This document shows, piece by piece, positions 44,528 through 53,435 of a stretch of DNA of 64,000 nucleotides (position 1 is the first letter of the stretch; each line of letters opens with the position of its first letter). Both the position numbers and the translations under genes were made by a program. Below the pieces are notes generated by a model that made no database searches, was not told the origin of the DNA, and was given only the letters and a program-made list of their open reading frames with translations. The stretch is taken from the NCBI RefSeq assembly GCF_000265465.1, contig NC_018016.1, positions 1,059,501 through 1,123,500 of the forward strand, read 5' to 3'. This DNA comes from Ornithobacterium rhinotracheale DSM 15997. Its GTDB lineage: Bacteria > Bacteroidota > Bacteroidia > Flavobacteriales > Weeksellaceae.

Positions 44528-45658
44528 TTACAAACGAGTTTTAAGTTGAGGTATAATCGATTTTTTCCAAGAGGCAAAATCTCCAGCTAAGATGTGCTCT
44601 CTTGCTACGCGTACCAAATCTAGGTAAAAAGCTAAATTGTGTACCGATGCAATTTGTTTTGCCAAATATTCTTTAGCCACAAAAAGGTGTCGCACATAGG
44701 CTTTGCTGTAATCCCAATCTACATAGGCGGAGCCTTTAGGGTCGAGTGGAGAAAAATCGTCTTTCCATTTTGCGTTTTTTATGTTTATCACGCCATCCCA
44801 AGTGAAAAGCATTCCATTTCGTGCATTCCGGGTAGGCATCACGCAATCGAACATGTCCACGCCGAGCGAAATCCCTTCAATAATGTTCCAAGGAGTTCCC
44901 ACGCCCATCAAATAGCGAGGTTTGTCTTTAGGTAAAATGCTGTTTACAAGTTCTGTAGTTTCGTACATGGCTTCTTCTGGTTCTCCCACACTTAGTCCGC
45001 CAATGGCGTTTCCATCGGCTCCTATGCTGGCGATAAATTCCGCCGATTGTGTTCTTAAATCTCGGTAGGTACTTCCTTGCACAATTGGGAAAAGCGTTTG
45101 CTTGTAGCCGTATAACTCTGGATTTTCAGAAAGCCATTTTTCGCAGCGTTTCAGCCAGCGGTGAGTCATTTCCATAGATTCTTTGGCAGGCGTGTAGTCA
45201 CACGGGTATGGCGTACATTCGTCAAAAGCCATGATGATATCTGCCCCAATGTTTCGCTGAATTTCCATAGAGCGTTCTGGGCTAAAGAAATGATACGAAC
45301 CATCGATGTGGGATTTGAAACGCACACCTTCTTCGGTGATTTTTCTGCGACCCGCAAGCGAAAATACTTGATATCCCCCACTATCGGTCAAGATAGGCCT
45401 GTCCCAATTGATGAATTTATGCAATCCGCCCGCTTGGTTTAGAATCTCGGTGCCAGGTCTTAAATATAAATGATAGGTATTGCCCAAAATGATTTGCGCC
45501 TTAATATCCTCTTTCAGTTCGCGCTGGTGCACTGCTTTCACGCTTGCTACCGTGCCCACGGGCATGAAAATCGGTGTTTGTATTTTGCCGTGATCAGTAG
45601 TGATTTCACCCGCTCTCGCCGAGCTTTCTATATCTGATTTTTCTATCGTAAACTTCAT
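44528..45658 (-). CDS. tgt: Queuine tRNA-ribosyltransferase (Tgt)
   Basis: The start is at 45658 (MKFTIEKSDIESSARAGEI). 376 residues. It has the FMPVGTVASVKAV, ILTDSGGYQVFSL (active-site Asp), GGLSVGEPEEAM and MGVGTPWNIIEGISLGVDMFDCVMPTRNARNG motifs. Unlike most family members, the C-x-C-x2-C-x25-H zinc site is not obvious: after FKDDFSPLDPKGSAYVDWDYSKAYVRHLF the usual Cys residues are replaced. It exchanges guanine at the wobble position of tRNAs for a queuosine precursor. It is coupled to lptF/G downstream by a one-base gap. Confidence 0.9.
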   Translation of the reverse strand: MKFTIEKSDIESSARAGEITTDHGKIQTPIFMPVGTVASVKAVHQRELKEDIKAQIILGNTYHLYLRPGTEILNQAGGLHKFINWDRPILTDSGGYQVFSLAGRRKITEEGVRFKSHIDGSYHFFSPERSMEIQRNIGADIIMAFDECTPYPCDYTPAKESMEMTHRWLKRCEKWLSENPELYGYKQTLFPIVQGSTYRDLRTQSAEFIASIGADGNAIGGLSVGEPEEAMYETTELVNSILPKDKPRYLMGVGTPWNIIEGISLGVDMFDCVMPTRNARNGMLFTWDGVINIKNAKWKDDFSPLDPKGSAYVDWDYSKAYVRHLFVAKEYLAKQIASVHNLAFYLDLVRVAREHILAGDFASWKKSIIPQLKTRL

Positions 45659-45953
45659 ATCTGGGCAAAGATACAATATGTTATTTTAATTTTTTTGATA
45701 GTAAAAAGCTAAAATGTTTAAATCTGTGCTTTTTTCTTTGTTCAGTTTCGTTGAACTTGATACAGGAACTTTTTAAAATCAATTAAATTCGATTTTTTCA
45801 TGATTAAAGATTTATGATGCAGAGACTCTGAGTGGTACGGTTGGGTTTTGTCTTGTTGAATTTAAGTAAATATTTTTTACGAAAATTTTTGTTTTTTGAT
45901 AAAAATTGATACATTAGGTGCGTTAAAAGAATATTCACTAAAAAGTTAAAACA
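45659..45953. other. Intergenic region with a dispersed repeat, no gene
   Basis: No supported ORF. The region holds one copy of a 34-bp repeat (45800-45833) and a related TGAACTTGATACAG motif (45752-45765), both repeated at 46225-46310. Confidence 0.6.
45800..45833. repeat. Dispersed repeat, copy 1
   Basis: ATGATTAAAGATTTA, two variable bases, then ATGCAGAGACTCTGAGT. The same 34-bp unit recurs at 46225-46258 with 32 identical bases, in the same direction, on the other side of the small PLDc_N gene. Confidence 0.75.
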
Positions 45954-46172
45954 ATGAGTCAGTTTTTATTTATCTCAGCTCCAGTTGTATTATCAATGTT
46001 TTTAGCAGTCGTATGCTTGTTAATTTACGCTTTAGCGTTAGTAGGAAAAGAGGAACGAAATCTTAATTTAATAGTTTGGATTGTTGTTCTTATTTTTGTG
46101 CCTATAGTAGGGTCTTTAGCTTATATTTTAAAGTATTATATGTCTAAACGAGAAGTAAAGTTAGCGCAATAA
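45954..46172 (+). CDS. PLDc_N-domain small membrane protein
   Basis: 72 residues with two TM segments (about 8-30 and 40-60). The second contains WIVVLIFVPIVGSLAYIL, the W-x(5)-P-x-x-G-x-x-x-Y pattern of the phospholipase D nuclease N-terminal (PLDc_N) domain, here alone without the catalytic part. Such stand-alone units are common in Flavobacteriia. It stands between two copies of a dispersed repeat. Confidence 0.7.
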   Translation: MSQFLFISAPVVLSMFLAVVCLLIYALALVGKEERNLNLIVWIVVLIFVPIVGSLAYILKYYMSKREVKLAQ

Positions 46173-46197
46173 GATATTTACTTTGTTTAAAAATATG

Positions 46198-46224
46198 CCG
46201 TATGGGAATCATGCGGTTTTTTTT
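46198..46224 (+). terminator. Terminator of the PLDc_N gene
   Basis: CCGTATG (46198-46204) pairs with CATGCGG (46210-46216) with one G-T pair, followed by T8. Confidence 0.7.
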
Positions 46225-46310
46225 ATGATTAAAGATTTACAATGCAGAGACTCTGAGTCGAGCTCAGAGTGACAAGATTGCATTTTGTTATGCTGAACTT
46301 GATTCAGCAT
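46225..46310. repeat. Dispersed repeat, copy 2, with hairpins
   Basis: The 34-bp unit (46225-46258) is followed by a palindrome ACTCTGAG...CTCAGAGT (46250-46270) and a second hairpin ATGCTGAA / TTCAGCAT (46290-46297 and 46303-46310). The structure is like REP/MITE-type intergenic repeats. Confidence 0.65.
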
Positions 46311-46339
46311 CTTGAAAAAAAACATTAAAAATCGGTTTT

Positions 46340-47779
46340 TTACAATTTCGGAGCAGCTTTCTTTAATAAAACTGACTTTAAACTATCGACTAATGCAGGC
46401 TGTTCTTGTGCAATGTTTCTTCCTTCTTTGTCTTTAGATTGGTGGTCAAAAAGTTCCGTGCTGCCATCTTTGTGCAATGTAAATCGATAGCGTGGTGTGC
46501 GCAGTGTATAGGCATCGTAAGTGTATGCCAAGGCATTGTGCCCTTTGCGTTGCGTGTTTTGTAAGTTAGGAACAAGAGATGTTCCGTAGGCGTAGTCAGG
46601 AATTTTAAGCCCTGTCATTTCGCAAAGCGTAGGGAATAAATCAATGGTTTCGACAATGGCATTGCTGGCTTTTCCTTTGTTTTTGCCTCTGGGGTCTACG
46701 ATGATGAGCGGTGAGCGCAAGGCTTCTTCAAACAAATTATGCTTGCCCCAAATACTGTGTTCGCCAAGATTCCAGCCGTGGTCGCCCCATAAAACGATAA
46801 TGGTGTTTTTATAAGCCCCTGTTTTCTTTAACTCTTGTAAAATTTTGCCTACTTGAGCATCGGCATAGCTCACGCAAGCGGCATAGTGCTTTCTCAGTTC
46901 GTTGGCAAACTCGGCATCACGATTCGGATCTTTGCCCCAGAGATTGTACATTCTCATTTCTTTGGAATCGTGCCAAACGCTTTTCCAATTGGGCTTTTCG
47001 GGGTGTGGAATTGGTGGTAAATCTTGATTTTTGTATAAATCGTAATATTTTTTTGGAGCACCAAATGGCAAATGCGGTTTTATGATTCCTACGGCTAGAA
47101 AGAAAGGTTTTTGGCTATGGCTTAAAGCGTCGATTTGTTTCAAAGCTTCGTTGGTGATGATGCCATCGGGGTAAATCGTGTCGTCGCCTTCGGCACTTTC
47201 ATACACATTCATATCGGCAGGATTTTGGCGAATTTGCCCATTAGCCAAGCCATGCATGATGCCTCGCGGGTGTTCCCATTCGGCAACGGGAAGTAGCTGT
47301 TTGTCCCACGCATTGGGCATTTCGATTACATTGGGATCGTTCCAGTCTTTCCCGCCCATGCCTCCTGGGTGGTGCGAAACTTTTCCCACCGCCACCGTGG
47401 TGTAGCCGTTTTCTTTCAAATACTCGGGCAAGGTAGGAGTAACCTGCTCTGGTTGTGTTTTGAGTTTTTCGGCTCGCTGAAACAGAGCCTCGTTAGAATA
47501 AGAGCCATATTGCCCCGTGAGTAGACAATAGCGAGAAGGACCACAACTCGGAGCATTTACATAATGTCGTGGGAAATAAACACCACGATTTGCCAATGAA
47601 TCGATGTGTGGCGAGTGAATGTATTTAGCGCCAAAAACATTAAGCTCTGGTCTTAAATCATCTATGCAAATAAAGAGAATGTTCGGTTTTTTCTTTTGGT
47701 GCGAAATCGGTGGGGTCGCGCAATTCCACAAAAGCAGAAAACAAAAAATCAATACCAGAAATAGCTTTTTATGATTCAT
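46340..47779 (-). CDS. Lipoprotein sulfatase, iduronate-2-sulfatase-like
   Basis: 479 residues, type I sulfatase. Lipobox LLWNC near residue 19. The catalytic motif reads [18 protein letters not shown]: the Cys of C-x-P-S-R becomes formylglycine. Metal ligands are in [13 protein letters not shown] (Asp pair) and [18 protein letters not shown]. The overall order matches iduronate-2-sulfatase-like enzymes that remove sulfate from glycosaminoglycan-type sugars. An anaerobic or aerobic sulfatase-maturing enzyme is needed but not encoded here. Host-associated life on mucosal glycans is a fair inference. Confidence 0.88.
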   Translation of the reverse strand: MNHKKLFLVLIFCFLLLWNCATPPISHQKKKPNILFICIDDLRPELNVFGAKYIHSPHIDSLANRGVYFPRHYVNAPSCGPSRYCLLTGQYGSYSNEALFQRAEKLKTQPEQVTPTLPEYLKENGYTTVAVGKVSHHPGGMGGKDWNDPNVIEMPNAWDKQLLPVAEWEHPRGIMHGLANGQIRQNPADMNVYESAEGDDTIYPDGIITNEALKQIDALSHSQKPFFLAVGIIKPHLPFGAPKKYYDLYKNQDLPPIPHPEKPNWKSVWHDSKEMRMYNLWGKDPNRDAEFANELRKHYAACVSYADAQVGKILQELKKTGAYKNTIIVLWGDHGWNLGEHSIWGKHNLFEEALRSPLIIVDPRGKNKGKASNAIVETIDLFPTLCEMTGLKIPDYAYGTSLVPNLQNTQRKGHNALAYTYDAYTLRTPRYRFTLHKDGSTELFDHQSKDKEGRNIAQEQPALVDSLKSVLLKKAAPKL

Positions 47780-47813
47780 CTTTAATGGGGGCTTAAATAC
47801 TTACCAAAAATAA

Positions 47814-47843
47814 ATAAAAAAGCGGAATTGGTGTGATTCCGCT
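47814..47843 (-). terminator. Terminator of the LOG-family gene
   Basis: AGCGGAAT (47821-47828) pairs with ATTCCGCT (47836-47843); on the minus strand it runs into TTTTTATTTATTTTT. Confidence 0.8.
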
Positions 47844-47867
47844 GTATGATTTTTATAATGAAAGCCG

Positions 47868-48575
47868 TTAAAAATTCTGTTTTACGGCATATTTATCATA
47901 GAATTTTTTGATGTGTTCCACGGCTTCTTCTGCGGTATCGACTAAGCGGAATAATTTTAAATCATCTTCGCTGATTTTTCCTTCTTCGATCAAAACATTT
48001 TTAAACCAATCAATCAAGCCGCCCCAGTATTTTTTACCGACTAAAACGATTGGGAAACTACCGATTTTATCGGTCTGGATAAGTGTCATCGCCTCAAAAA
48101 GTTCGTCGAGCGTGCCAAATCCGCCTGGCAAAACAATGAAGCCTTGCGCATACTTTACAAGCAAAACTTTGCGAACAAAAAAGTAATCAAATTGATGACT
48201 TAGTTTGGGGTCTATATACTTGTTGTTGCCTGCCTCAAAAGGGAGTTCGATACCCAGCCCTACTGATTTTCCACCGCCTTGTTTGGCACCTTTGTTGGCA
48301 GCTTCCATGATGCCTGGGCCTCCACCCGTAATTACGCCAAAGCCTAGCTTGGTAACGCCATAAGCGATTTCTTCTGCCAATTTATAATATTTGCTTGTAG
48401 ATGCTGTGCGTGCCGAACCAAAAATGGAAACGCAAGGTCCGATTTTGGACATGCTTTCAAATCCGCGTACAAACTCGCTCATGGCTTTTAGCACCATCCA
48501 AGAGTCGTTGGTTTTTAGCTCGTTCCAGTCTTTTTGTTTAAATTTTTCGGATATTCTTTTATCTTCTTCTATCAT
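47868..48575 (-). CDS. LOG-family (TIGR00730) Rossmann-fold protein
   Basis: 235 residues. SIFGSARTA, GVITGGGPGIMEAANKGAKQGGG and the active-site PGGFGTLDELFEAMTLIQTDK are the signature of cytokinin riboside 5'-monophosphate phosphoribohydrolase-type proteins. In bacteria they hydrolyse nucleotide monophosphates to base and ribose phosphate, so nucleotide salvage is likely. It is 3 bp from the exonuclease gene upstream. Confidence 0.85.
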   Translation of the reverse strand: MIEEDKRISEKFKQKDWNELKTNDSWMVLKAMSEFVRGFESMSKIGPCVSIFGSARTASTSKYYKLAEEIAYGVTKLGFGVITGGGPGIMEAANKGAKQGGGKSVGLGIELPFEAGNNKYIDPKLSHQFDYFFVRKVLLVKYAQGFIVLPGGFGTLDELFEAMTLIQTDKIGSFPIVLVGKKYWGGLIDWFKNVLIEEGKISEDDLKLFRLVDTAEEAVEHIKKFYDKYAVKQNF

Positions 48576-48578
48576 TTT

Positions 48579-49892
48579 TTATTTCGGTTTTTCGTTGTTA
48601 AGTGGTTTAATTTTCAAACTTTTGCTTTGGTATAAAAAAGTTTTAATCAAAGCTTTGTTTATAGCATTGGAGTGCAAGGAAATTCCTAATTTCTCACGAA
48701 TTTTTCCGTCTTCTAATTGATTGTGAAGGCTAAAGAATCCGTAGTGGTGTAGCTGATTGTTGATAATACTTACAAATGTATTTTCTTGCGGATTTCTGCC
48801 TTTATCTATGATTAAAAAATCCCTTTGCGGAAAGTCCAAAAATTGTTTTAAATCCTTAATTTTTTTACTTCGTTCCTTGGCGGAATCTTCTGCTGTGAGT
48901 TTAAATTTTTGGCTTAAATCATTTAAGGCATTAAAAGCTTTTTTGCGTGTTGAAAATAGCAATAGCGGACTGCGTCGCGTTTTTAATATTGTGCTGATTT
49001 CCAGCGATTGCATGCCACTTGATTTTTCTTTTTGAATAAATAATCCGTATGAGAAATAATTGCTTTTTCGGTTTAGGATTTTCTTGTGTGTTTTTTTCTC
49101 CTCGTTGATTTTTAATAATGCGATTAAAAAACTGCCCGTTGCCTCGTGCGAAATCCTTGCTACCTTGCGCTGGATTTTTTGTTTTTCTTTCAGCGATGAG
49201 GCAAAATCTCGGTTCACTTCTGCGGCAATGTTTTTTGCCGCTTTGATGTAGAAAATCTCGCCTTTCTGGTTGTGGTAGTAGTAAACGCCCGTATAGGTAG
49301 GAAGATTTTTTTGCAAAGCCAAAAGCTTTTTAGTCAATTGGGTAGGGGCTTTTTCGCTGCCCGATTGAGTTTGGCTTTCGATGATTTTTTTCTCGGTGTC
49401 TTTTTCTTTCAATAATTGAAAAAGTTTTACCGTAGCCACGGTGTCGCCCTGCGCTCGGTGGCGATTGGTGAGCGGAATGCCGAGCGATTTGCATAATTTA
49501 CCCAAAGAATACGACTCCTCGTCGGGAATGAGTTGCTTGCTCAGTTCTAGCGTGTCGAGCGTATTGCGTTTAAAATCATAGCCTAAGGATTTAAATTCCT
49601 GTTGAAGCATGCGATAATCAAAATGCACACCATGCCCTACGATGATGCAGCCCTCGGTGATTTCTACAATGCGTTTGGCGATTTCGTGAAATTTAGGTGC
49701 GCGACGCACCATTTTATTGGTAATTCCCGTGAGTTCTTGCACATAAGGCTCGATTTCGCGCTGTGGATTTACCATAGAGCCAAACTGATCGCTGATTTCC
49801 TCGTCGGTGATTTGGTAAATCGCAATGTCTATGATTTTTTCCTCGCCCCGCTTTCCGTTGGTAGCTTCTATGTCTAAAACAGCATATTTCAC
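48579..49892 (-). CDS. DEDDh 3'-5' exonuclease fused to a GIY-YIG domain
   Basis: 437 residues. The first about 170 form an epsilon-like exonuclease with DIEATNG (Asp7, Glu9), GHGVHFDYRML (Asp) and HRAQGDTVAT (His, Asp). It is followed by a GIY-YIG unit (TGVYYYHNQKGEIFYIKAAKN) as in UvrC N-terminal-related proteins. The C-terminal 200 residues are a poorly conserved region rich in Lys. This fusion is a known Bacteroidota type annotated as exonuclease/polymerase III epsilon-like; the role in repair is inferred. Confidence 0.85.
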   Translation of the reverse strand: MKYAVLDIEATNGKRGEEKIIDIAIYQITDEEISDQFGSMVNPQREIEPYVQELTGITNKMVRRAPKFHEIAKRIVEITEGCIIVGHGVHFDYRMLQQEFKSLGYDFKRNTLDTLELSKQLIPDEESYSLGKLCKSLGIPLTNRHRAQGDTVATVKLFQLLKEKDTEKKIIESQTQSGSEKAPTQLTKKLLALQKNLPTYTGVYYYHNQKGEIFYIKAAKNIAAEVNRDFASSLKEKQKIQRKVARISHEATGSFLIALLKINEEKKTHKKILNRKSNYFSYGLFIQKEKSSGMQSLEISTILKTRRSPLLLFSTRKKAFNALNDLSQKFKLTAEDSAKERSKKIKDLKQFLDFPQRDFLIIDKGRNPQENTFVSIINNQLHHYGFFSLHNQLEDGKIREKLGISLHSNAINKALIKTFLYQSKSLKIKPLNNEKPK

Positions 49893-49905
49893 AAAAATGG
49901 AAAAT

Positions 49906-51453
49906 TTATCTTCTTCTTGTTTTTTTAATTCCTAAAACGCCCAAAATAGAACGCGTGATTTCGCGCGTAAATGTTCTGCCTAAATCTCTCGCCATTCGGC
50001 TGTTGATCACTTCTTCCATAAAGGATTTATCTTGTTTCTTTTTGGTGTTTGAGGCTTGTGGTTTTGCTTTTTCTGGTACCTCTTGCTGTGCAGATTCTTC
50101 CATGCGACGCGTTAAAATCTCATAAGCAGAATCACGATTTATGTCCTGAGCATATTTGGTAACCAATTTAGATTGAGCAACTAAATTATTTAATTCCGTT
50201 TCAGTCAAAACATCCATGCGAGATTGTGGTGTTTCCAGATAAGTGTGCACGAGTGGTGTTGGCGTTCCTTTTTCGCTCAAAGCCGTAATGAACGCTTCTC
50301 CGATTCCAAGCTGGGTGATGAGCTGATCGGCATCGTAAAATTGTGTAATCGGGTAATTCTCTACCGCTTTTTTGATTTCCTTTCGGTCTTTAGCCGTGAA
50401 ACCTCTCAGCGCGTGTTGCACTTTTAGCCCTAATTGGCTCAATACGCCATCTGGAATGTCGCCTGGCACTTGGGTTACGAAATACACGCCTACGCCCTTT
50501 GAACGGATTAATTTAACCACGGTTTCAATTTGGTTTAAAAGTGTTTTGGAGGCTTCGTTAAAAATCAAATGCGCCTCGTCAATAAAAATGCACAATTTAG
50601 GTTTTGTGGCATCTCCCACCTCTGGGAAAGTGGCGTAAATTTCAGCCAAAAGACTTAGCATAAAAGTAGAGAACAGTGCAGGCTTGTTTTGAATATCGGT
50701 GAGGCGTACAATGCTTATGGCACCACGCCCGTTGCGTACTTGCAATAAATCATCTACTTCAAACGAAGGCTCGCCAAAGAATTTATCGGCACCTTGTTGT
50801 TCTAGTGCAATGATTTTTCGCTGAATGGCTCCCACCGTAGCACCAGAAATACTGCCGTATTCGGCTTTTAACTTTTCTTGTCCTTCGGGGTTGTCTTTTA
50901 CATACATCAAGACTTTTTTCAAGTCGTCTAAATCAATCAACGGCAAAGCATGGTCGTCGCTGAATTTAAAAATCACCGAAATTACGCTTTCTTGTGTTTC
51001 GTTTAGGGCTAAAATTTTACTTAACAAAACAGGTCCAAACTCCGTAACGGTGGCTCTAAGTCTTGCGCCTTTTTCCTCGCTTAAGCTTAAAAACTCAACG
51101 GGCATTCCGTTGGCTTTGTATTGCATATCGAGTAGCTTATATCGTTCGATGATTTTAGGATTAGTCGCATCGCCTGGCATGGCAAGTCCGCTAAGGTCGC
51201 CCTTTACATCCATCACAAGACTTGGCACGCCCGCATCTGAAAGTTGTTCCACAATCAGCTGCATGGTTTTGGTTTTTCCCGTTCCCGTGGCACCCGCAAT
51301 AAGCCCGTGGCGGTTCATGGTTTTGAGCGGAATGTTTACAGCTGCGTCGGGGATTACGACATCGTCGAGTTTTCCTTTGCCTATGCTTATGTATTCGCCT
51401 TTGGGGCTATAACCTTGTTGAATTTCTTGGATAAAAGATGCTTGATTGCTCAT
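49906..51453 (-). CDS. HerA-like ATPase (DUF853/YjgR family)
   Basis: 515 residues. Walker A AGATGTGKTKTMQL, Walker B LCIFIDEAHLIF, sensor/arginine finger region THLIRSKGVGVYFVTQ-like KLIRSKGVGVYFVTQVP. The C-terminal tail is Arg/Lys-rich. YjgR-type proteins are hexameric ATPases of uncertain role, related to DNA pumps. It is 13 bp from the next minus-strand gene (the exonuclease), so the two may be co-transcribed. Confidence 0.85.
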   Translation of the reverse strand: MSNQASFIQEIQQGYSPKGEYISIGKGKLDDVVIPDAAVNIPLKTMNRHGLIAGATGTGKTKTMQLIVEQLSDAGVPSLVMDVKGDLSGLAMPGDATNPKIIERYKLLDMQYKANGMPVEFLSLSEEKGARLRATVTEFGPVLLSKILALNETQESVISVIFKFSDDHALPLIDLDDLKKVLMYVKDNPEGQEKLKAEYGSISGATVGAIQRKIIALEQQGADKFFGEPSFEVDDLLQVRNGRGAISIVRLTDIQNKPALFSTFMLSLLAEIYATFPEVGDATKPKLCIFIDEAHLIFNEASKTLLNQIETVVKLIRSKGVGVYFVTQVPGDIPDGVLSQLGLKVQHALRGFTAKDRKEIKKAVENYPITQFYDADQLITQLGIGEAFITALSEKGTPTPLVHTYLETPQSRMDVLTETELNNLVAQSKLVTKYAQDINRDSAYEILTRRMEESAQQEVPEKAKPQASNTKKKQDKSFMEEVINSRMARDLGRTFTREITRSILGVLGIKKTRRR

Positions 51454-51508
51454 GTTTGTGCGTGGATTTTTTAGGGTTAAGTCAGTTTTTTAGAAATACA
51501 AAAATAAA

Positions 51509-52495
51509 TTATTTTTTGGGATTGAAGTTAAACTTTACGATGACTGGAAAATGGTCTGAGTATGGGACGCGATCAATTTCCACTTGGTGCACGCCAAAAT
51601 CTTTAGACGCAAAAACATGGTCTATTCTAATAGGGAATTGGTAATCGTGAAATGTAGTGCCTAGTCCATTTCCTCCAGCCACAAATGCGTCTTGTAGGGT
51701 ATTCCCAATTTTGTAATATTCGTACGACGACGGCACTGCGTTGAAATCGCCCGCTACGATGATGGGGTATTTGGTTCTGGCAATGAGGCGTGCAATCTCG
51801 TTGGCTTCGCGTTGATGTGTGCCAAACGAGCTAGAGAGTTTGGCGGTTACAACGCGTGTACTTTCCTTGAGTCCTTCGGTTTCTGTGGCTTTAGCAAACA
51901 TTTTTTTCGTCAGTCGAGTAGAGGAAAGGTGCACATTTATTACACGAATTGTATCGTTGCGAAACTTAATGTCGGCATAGCAAGCACGGAGCTTTCGGTC
52001 TCCGAGTTTTAATTGTTTAGATTCAATAATGGGGTATTTGCTTAAAATGCTAATGGCTTGATAATTTTCTACATAAGGATAGCCGTCGTCTAGCACATGT
52101 TTGCGCCCTTGTGGTAATTCTTGCAAAAATACGATATCTGGGTTTTTCTCTTTGATGAATGGTTTGATGTTGCCTTTGTCTTTGCTTAAAACTTTTAAGT
52201 TATAAGTCATAATGGTGAGGTTGCTTTCTGGCGATTTGTTGCCTCCCCATATATGATAAATTTTATTAAAGGGAATGAGTAGTCCTAAGCTCAAAGCCAG
52301 CATCAGTACGCCCACTTTTCGGTGAAAAATGAACCAGTAAATTAATAATAAAAAGTTGAGCACAAAAACAATTGGGAAGATGAGTGCAGCATAAGAAAAG
52401 CAGATGCAAAAGCTGGGTGGCACCCACTGGTTCAGGAACACGCTGTACCCAAGGAGCAATAAAATAAGATTGATTAAAAGGATAATATATTTCAT
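51509..52495 (-). CDS. Membrane-anchored endonuclease/exonuclease/phosphatase protein
   Basis: 328 residues. The first about 90 hold three TM segments; the soluble domain has MTYNLKVL, IVFLQELPQG (catalytic Glu), VINVHLSS, VAGDFNAVPSS and DHVFASKDFGV with the terminal SDHFPV. The active site therefore lies on one membrane face, probably the periplasm. This fused form is common in Flavobacteriia (sphingomyelinase/DNase-like), substrate unknown. Confidence 0.82.
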   Translation of the reverse strand: MKYIILLINLILLLLGYSVFLNQWVPPSFCICFSYAALIFPIVFVLNFLLLIYWFIFHRKVGVLMLALSLGLLIPFNKIYHIWGGNKSPESNLTIMTYNLKVLSKDKGNIKPFIKEKNPDIVFLQELPQGRKHVLDDGYPYVENYQAISILSKYPIIESKQLKLGDRKLRACYADIKFRNDTIRVINVHLSSTRLTKKMFAKATETEGLKESTRVVTAKLSSSFGTHQREANEIARLIARTKYPIIVAGDFNAVPSSYEYYKIGNTLQDAFVAGGNGLGTTFHDYQFPIRIDHVFASKDFGVHQVEIDRVPYSDHFPVIVKFNFNPKK

Positions 52496-52862
52496 AAGGA
52501 TTCTTGCAAAAATCGCTACAAATGTAACTATAATTTATAGGAAATGGCGAATGTGTTGCGGGAAATTGGATTTTGAAAAATGAATGAAATATCACATATT
52601 GTTTTTCGGGATATTAAAGAAAAACTTGCTATATTTGGCAAAAATTAACGAATTTAGATTTTGAGGAGTCAAAAAAATGTTTGAATAAGTAATTTGAATA
52701 CAGAAGGGGAAACCGAAAACCTTATAGAGTAGGCAATTTTTTAAATTTATTTAATGTGAAAAACTACATTTTTTCTATTGCTAGCTTTTCCTCTCTTGGG
52801 GTAAGTAAAAGAGGTAAAGATCTCAATATAACTTATGAGTTTAAATTCGTCTATGTATTTGA
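52496..52862. other. Intergenic region, no gene; possible promoter
   Basis: No supported ORF. A TATATTTG -7 box lies at 52630-52637 on the plus strand but far (about 225 nt) from the next start; no matching -33 element at a proper distance. Base composition becomes clearly more AT-rich from here. Confidence 0.4.
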
Positions 52863-53210
52863 ATGGATACAGAAAAAATATTGCCATTTTTGAGTGAAGA
52901 TTCATATTTTGTTACGGTTCATGTAGCCGATAATGGTGATAGGTGTATAGATTTTATGGATCCTTCAGAACGCAGAGGAAGACAATTGGTGGAAAGTTCA
53001 AAGTTTGACGAAGGTCAATTAATGATATTTGAGTGGAAAGAGGGTAAGAAGGATCCTGCATTTAGTATGACATTTAATGTAAGTTCAGATAAGCGGGAGG
53101 CTCTTGAATTGCTTGTTGTGGACAAATTGCTGAAAAAGTCTTTGGGATTAAAGAATGATTCTATTTATAAAGGGGCTTATTATATTTTGGTAAAAACGCC
53201 AATGCGTTAA
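52863..53210 (+). CDS. 115-residue protein of unknown function beside the cytoskeletal system
   Basis: A soluble, acidic/basic-mixed protein; no signal peptide, no TM, no motif I recognise. It has beta strands (YFVTVHVADNG, LMIFEWKEG, FSMTFNVSS) then a helical end. It has the same direction as the following operon but is separated by 225 bp, so a functional link is possible but not shown. Confidence 0.5.
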   Translation: MDTEKILPFLSEDSYFVTVHVADNGDRCIDFMDPSERRGRQLVESSKFDEGQLMIFEWKEGKKDPAFSMTFNVSSDKREALELLVVDKLLKKSLGLKNDSIYKGAYYILVKTPMR

Positions 53211-53412
53211 GGCTAGATGTATTTAAAATTTGTTTTTTTTATAAAACTTTGAATGTTTTATATTTCATAAGAATTCCGATAAAAATACTATAAGAATCTA
53301 TAGAAAGAACTTATGTTTGTCTAAAAAAATGTAAATGTGTCGTGCGAGAGATTTTTGTGTTAAAAAAATAAAATAATAATCTTAATTTTACTTTTAAGGG
53401 GGTGATTTTTCG

Positions 53413-53420
53413 TATATTTG
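53413..53420 (+). promoter_or_regulatory. -7 box of the VWA/FtsZ-like/actin-like operon
   Basis: TATATTTG matches TAnnTTTG, 15 nt before the first start codon candidate (53436). No TTTG -33 at the usual distance; an activator may be needed. Confidence 0.5.
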
Positions 53421-53435
53421 GCGAGATTTAACAAG

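Noticed and set aside
45659-45953. A hidden small RNA or gene in the intergenic region
   Set aside because: No ORF or stable terminator-like structure apart from the dispersed repeats.
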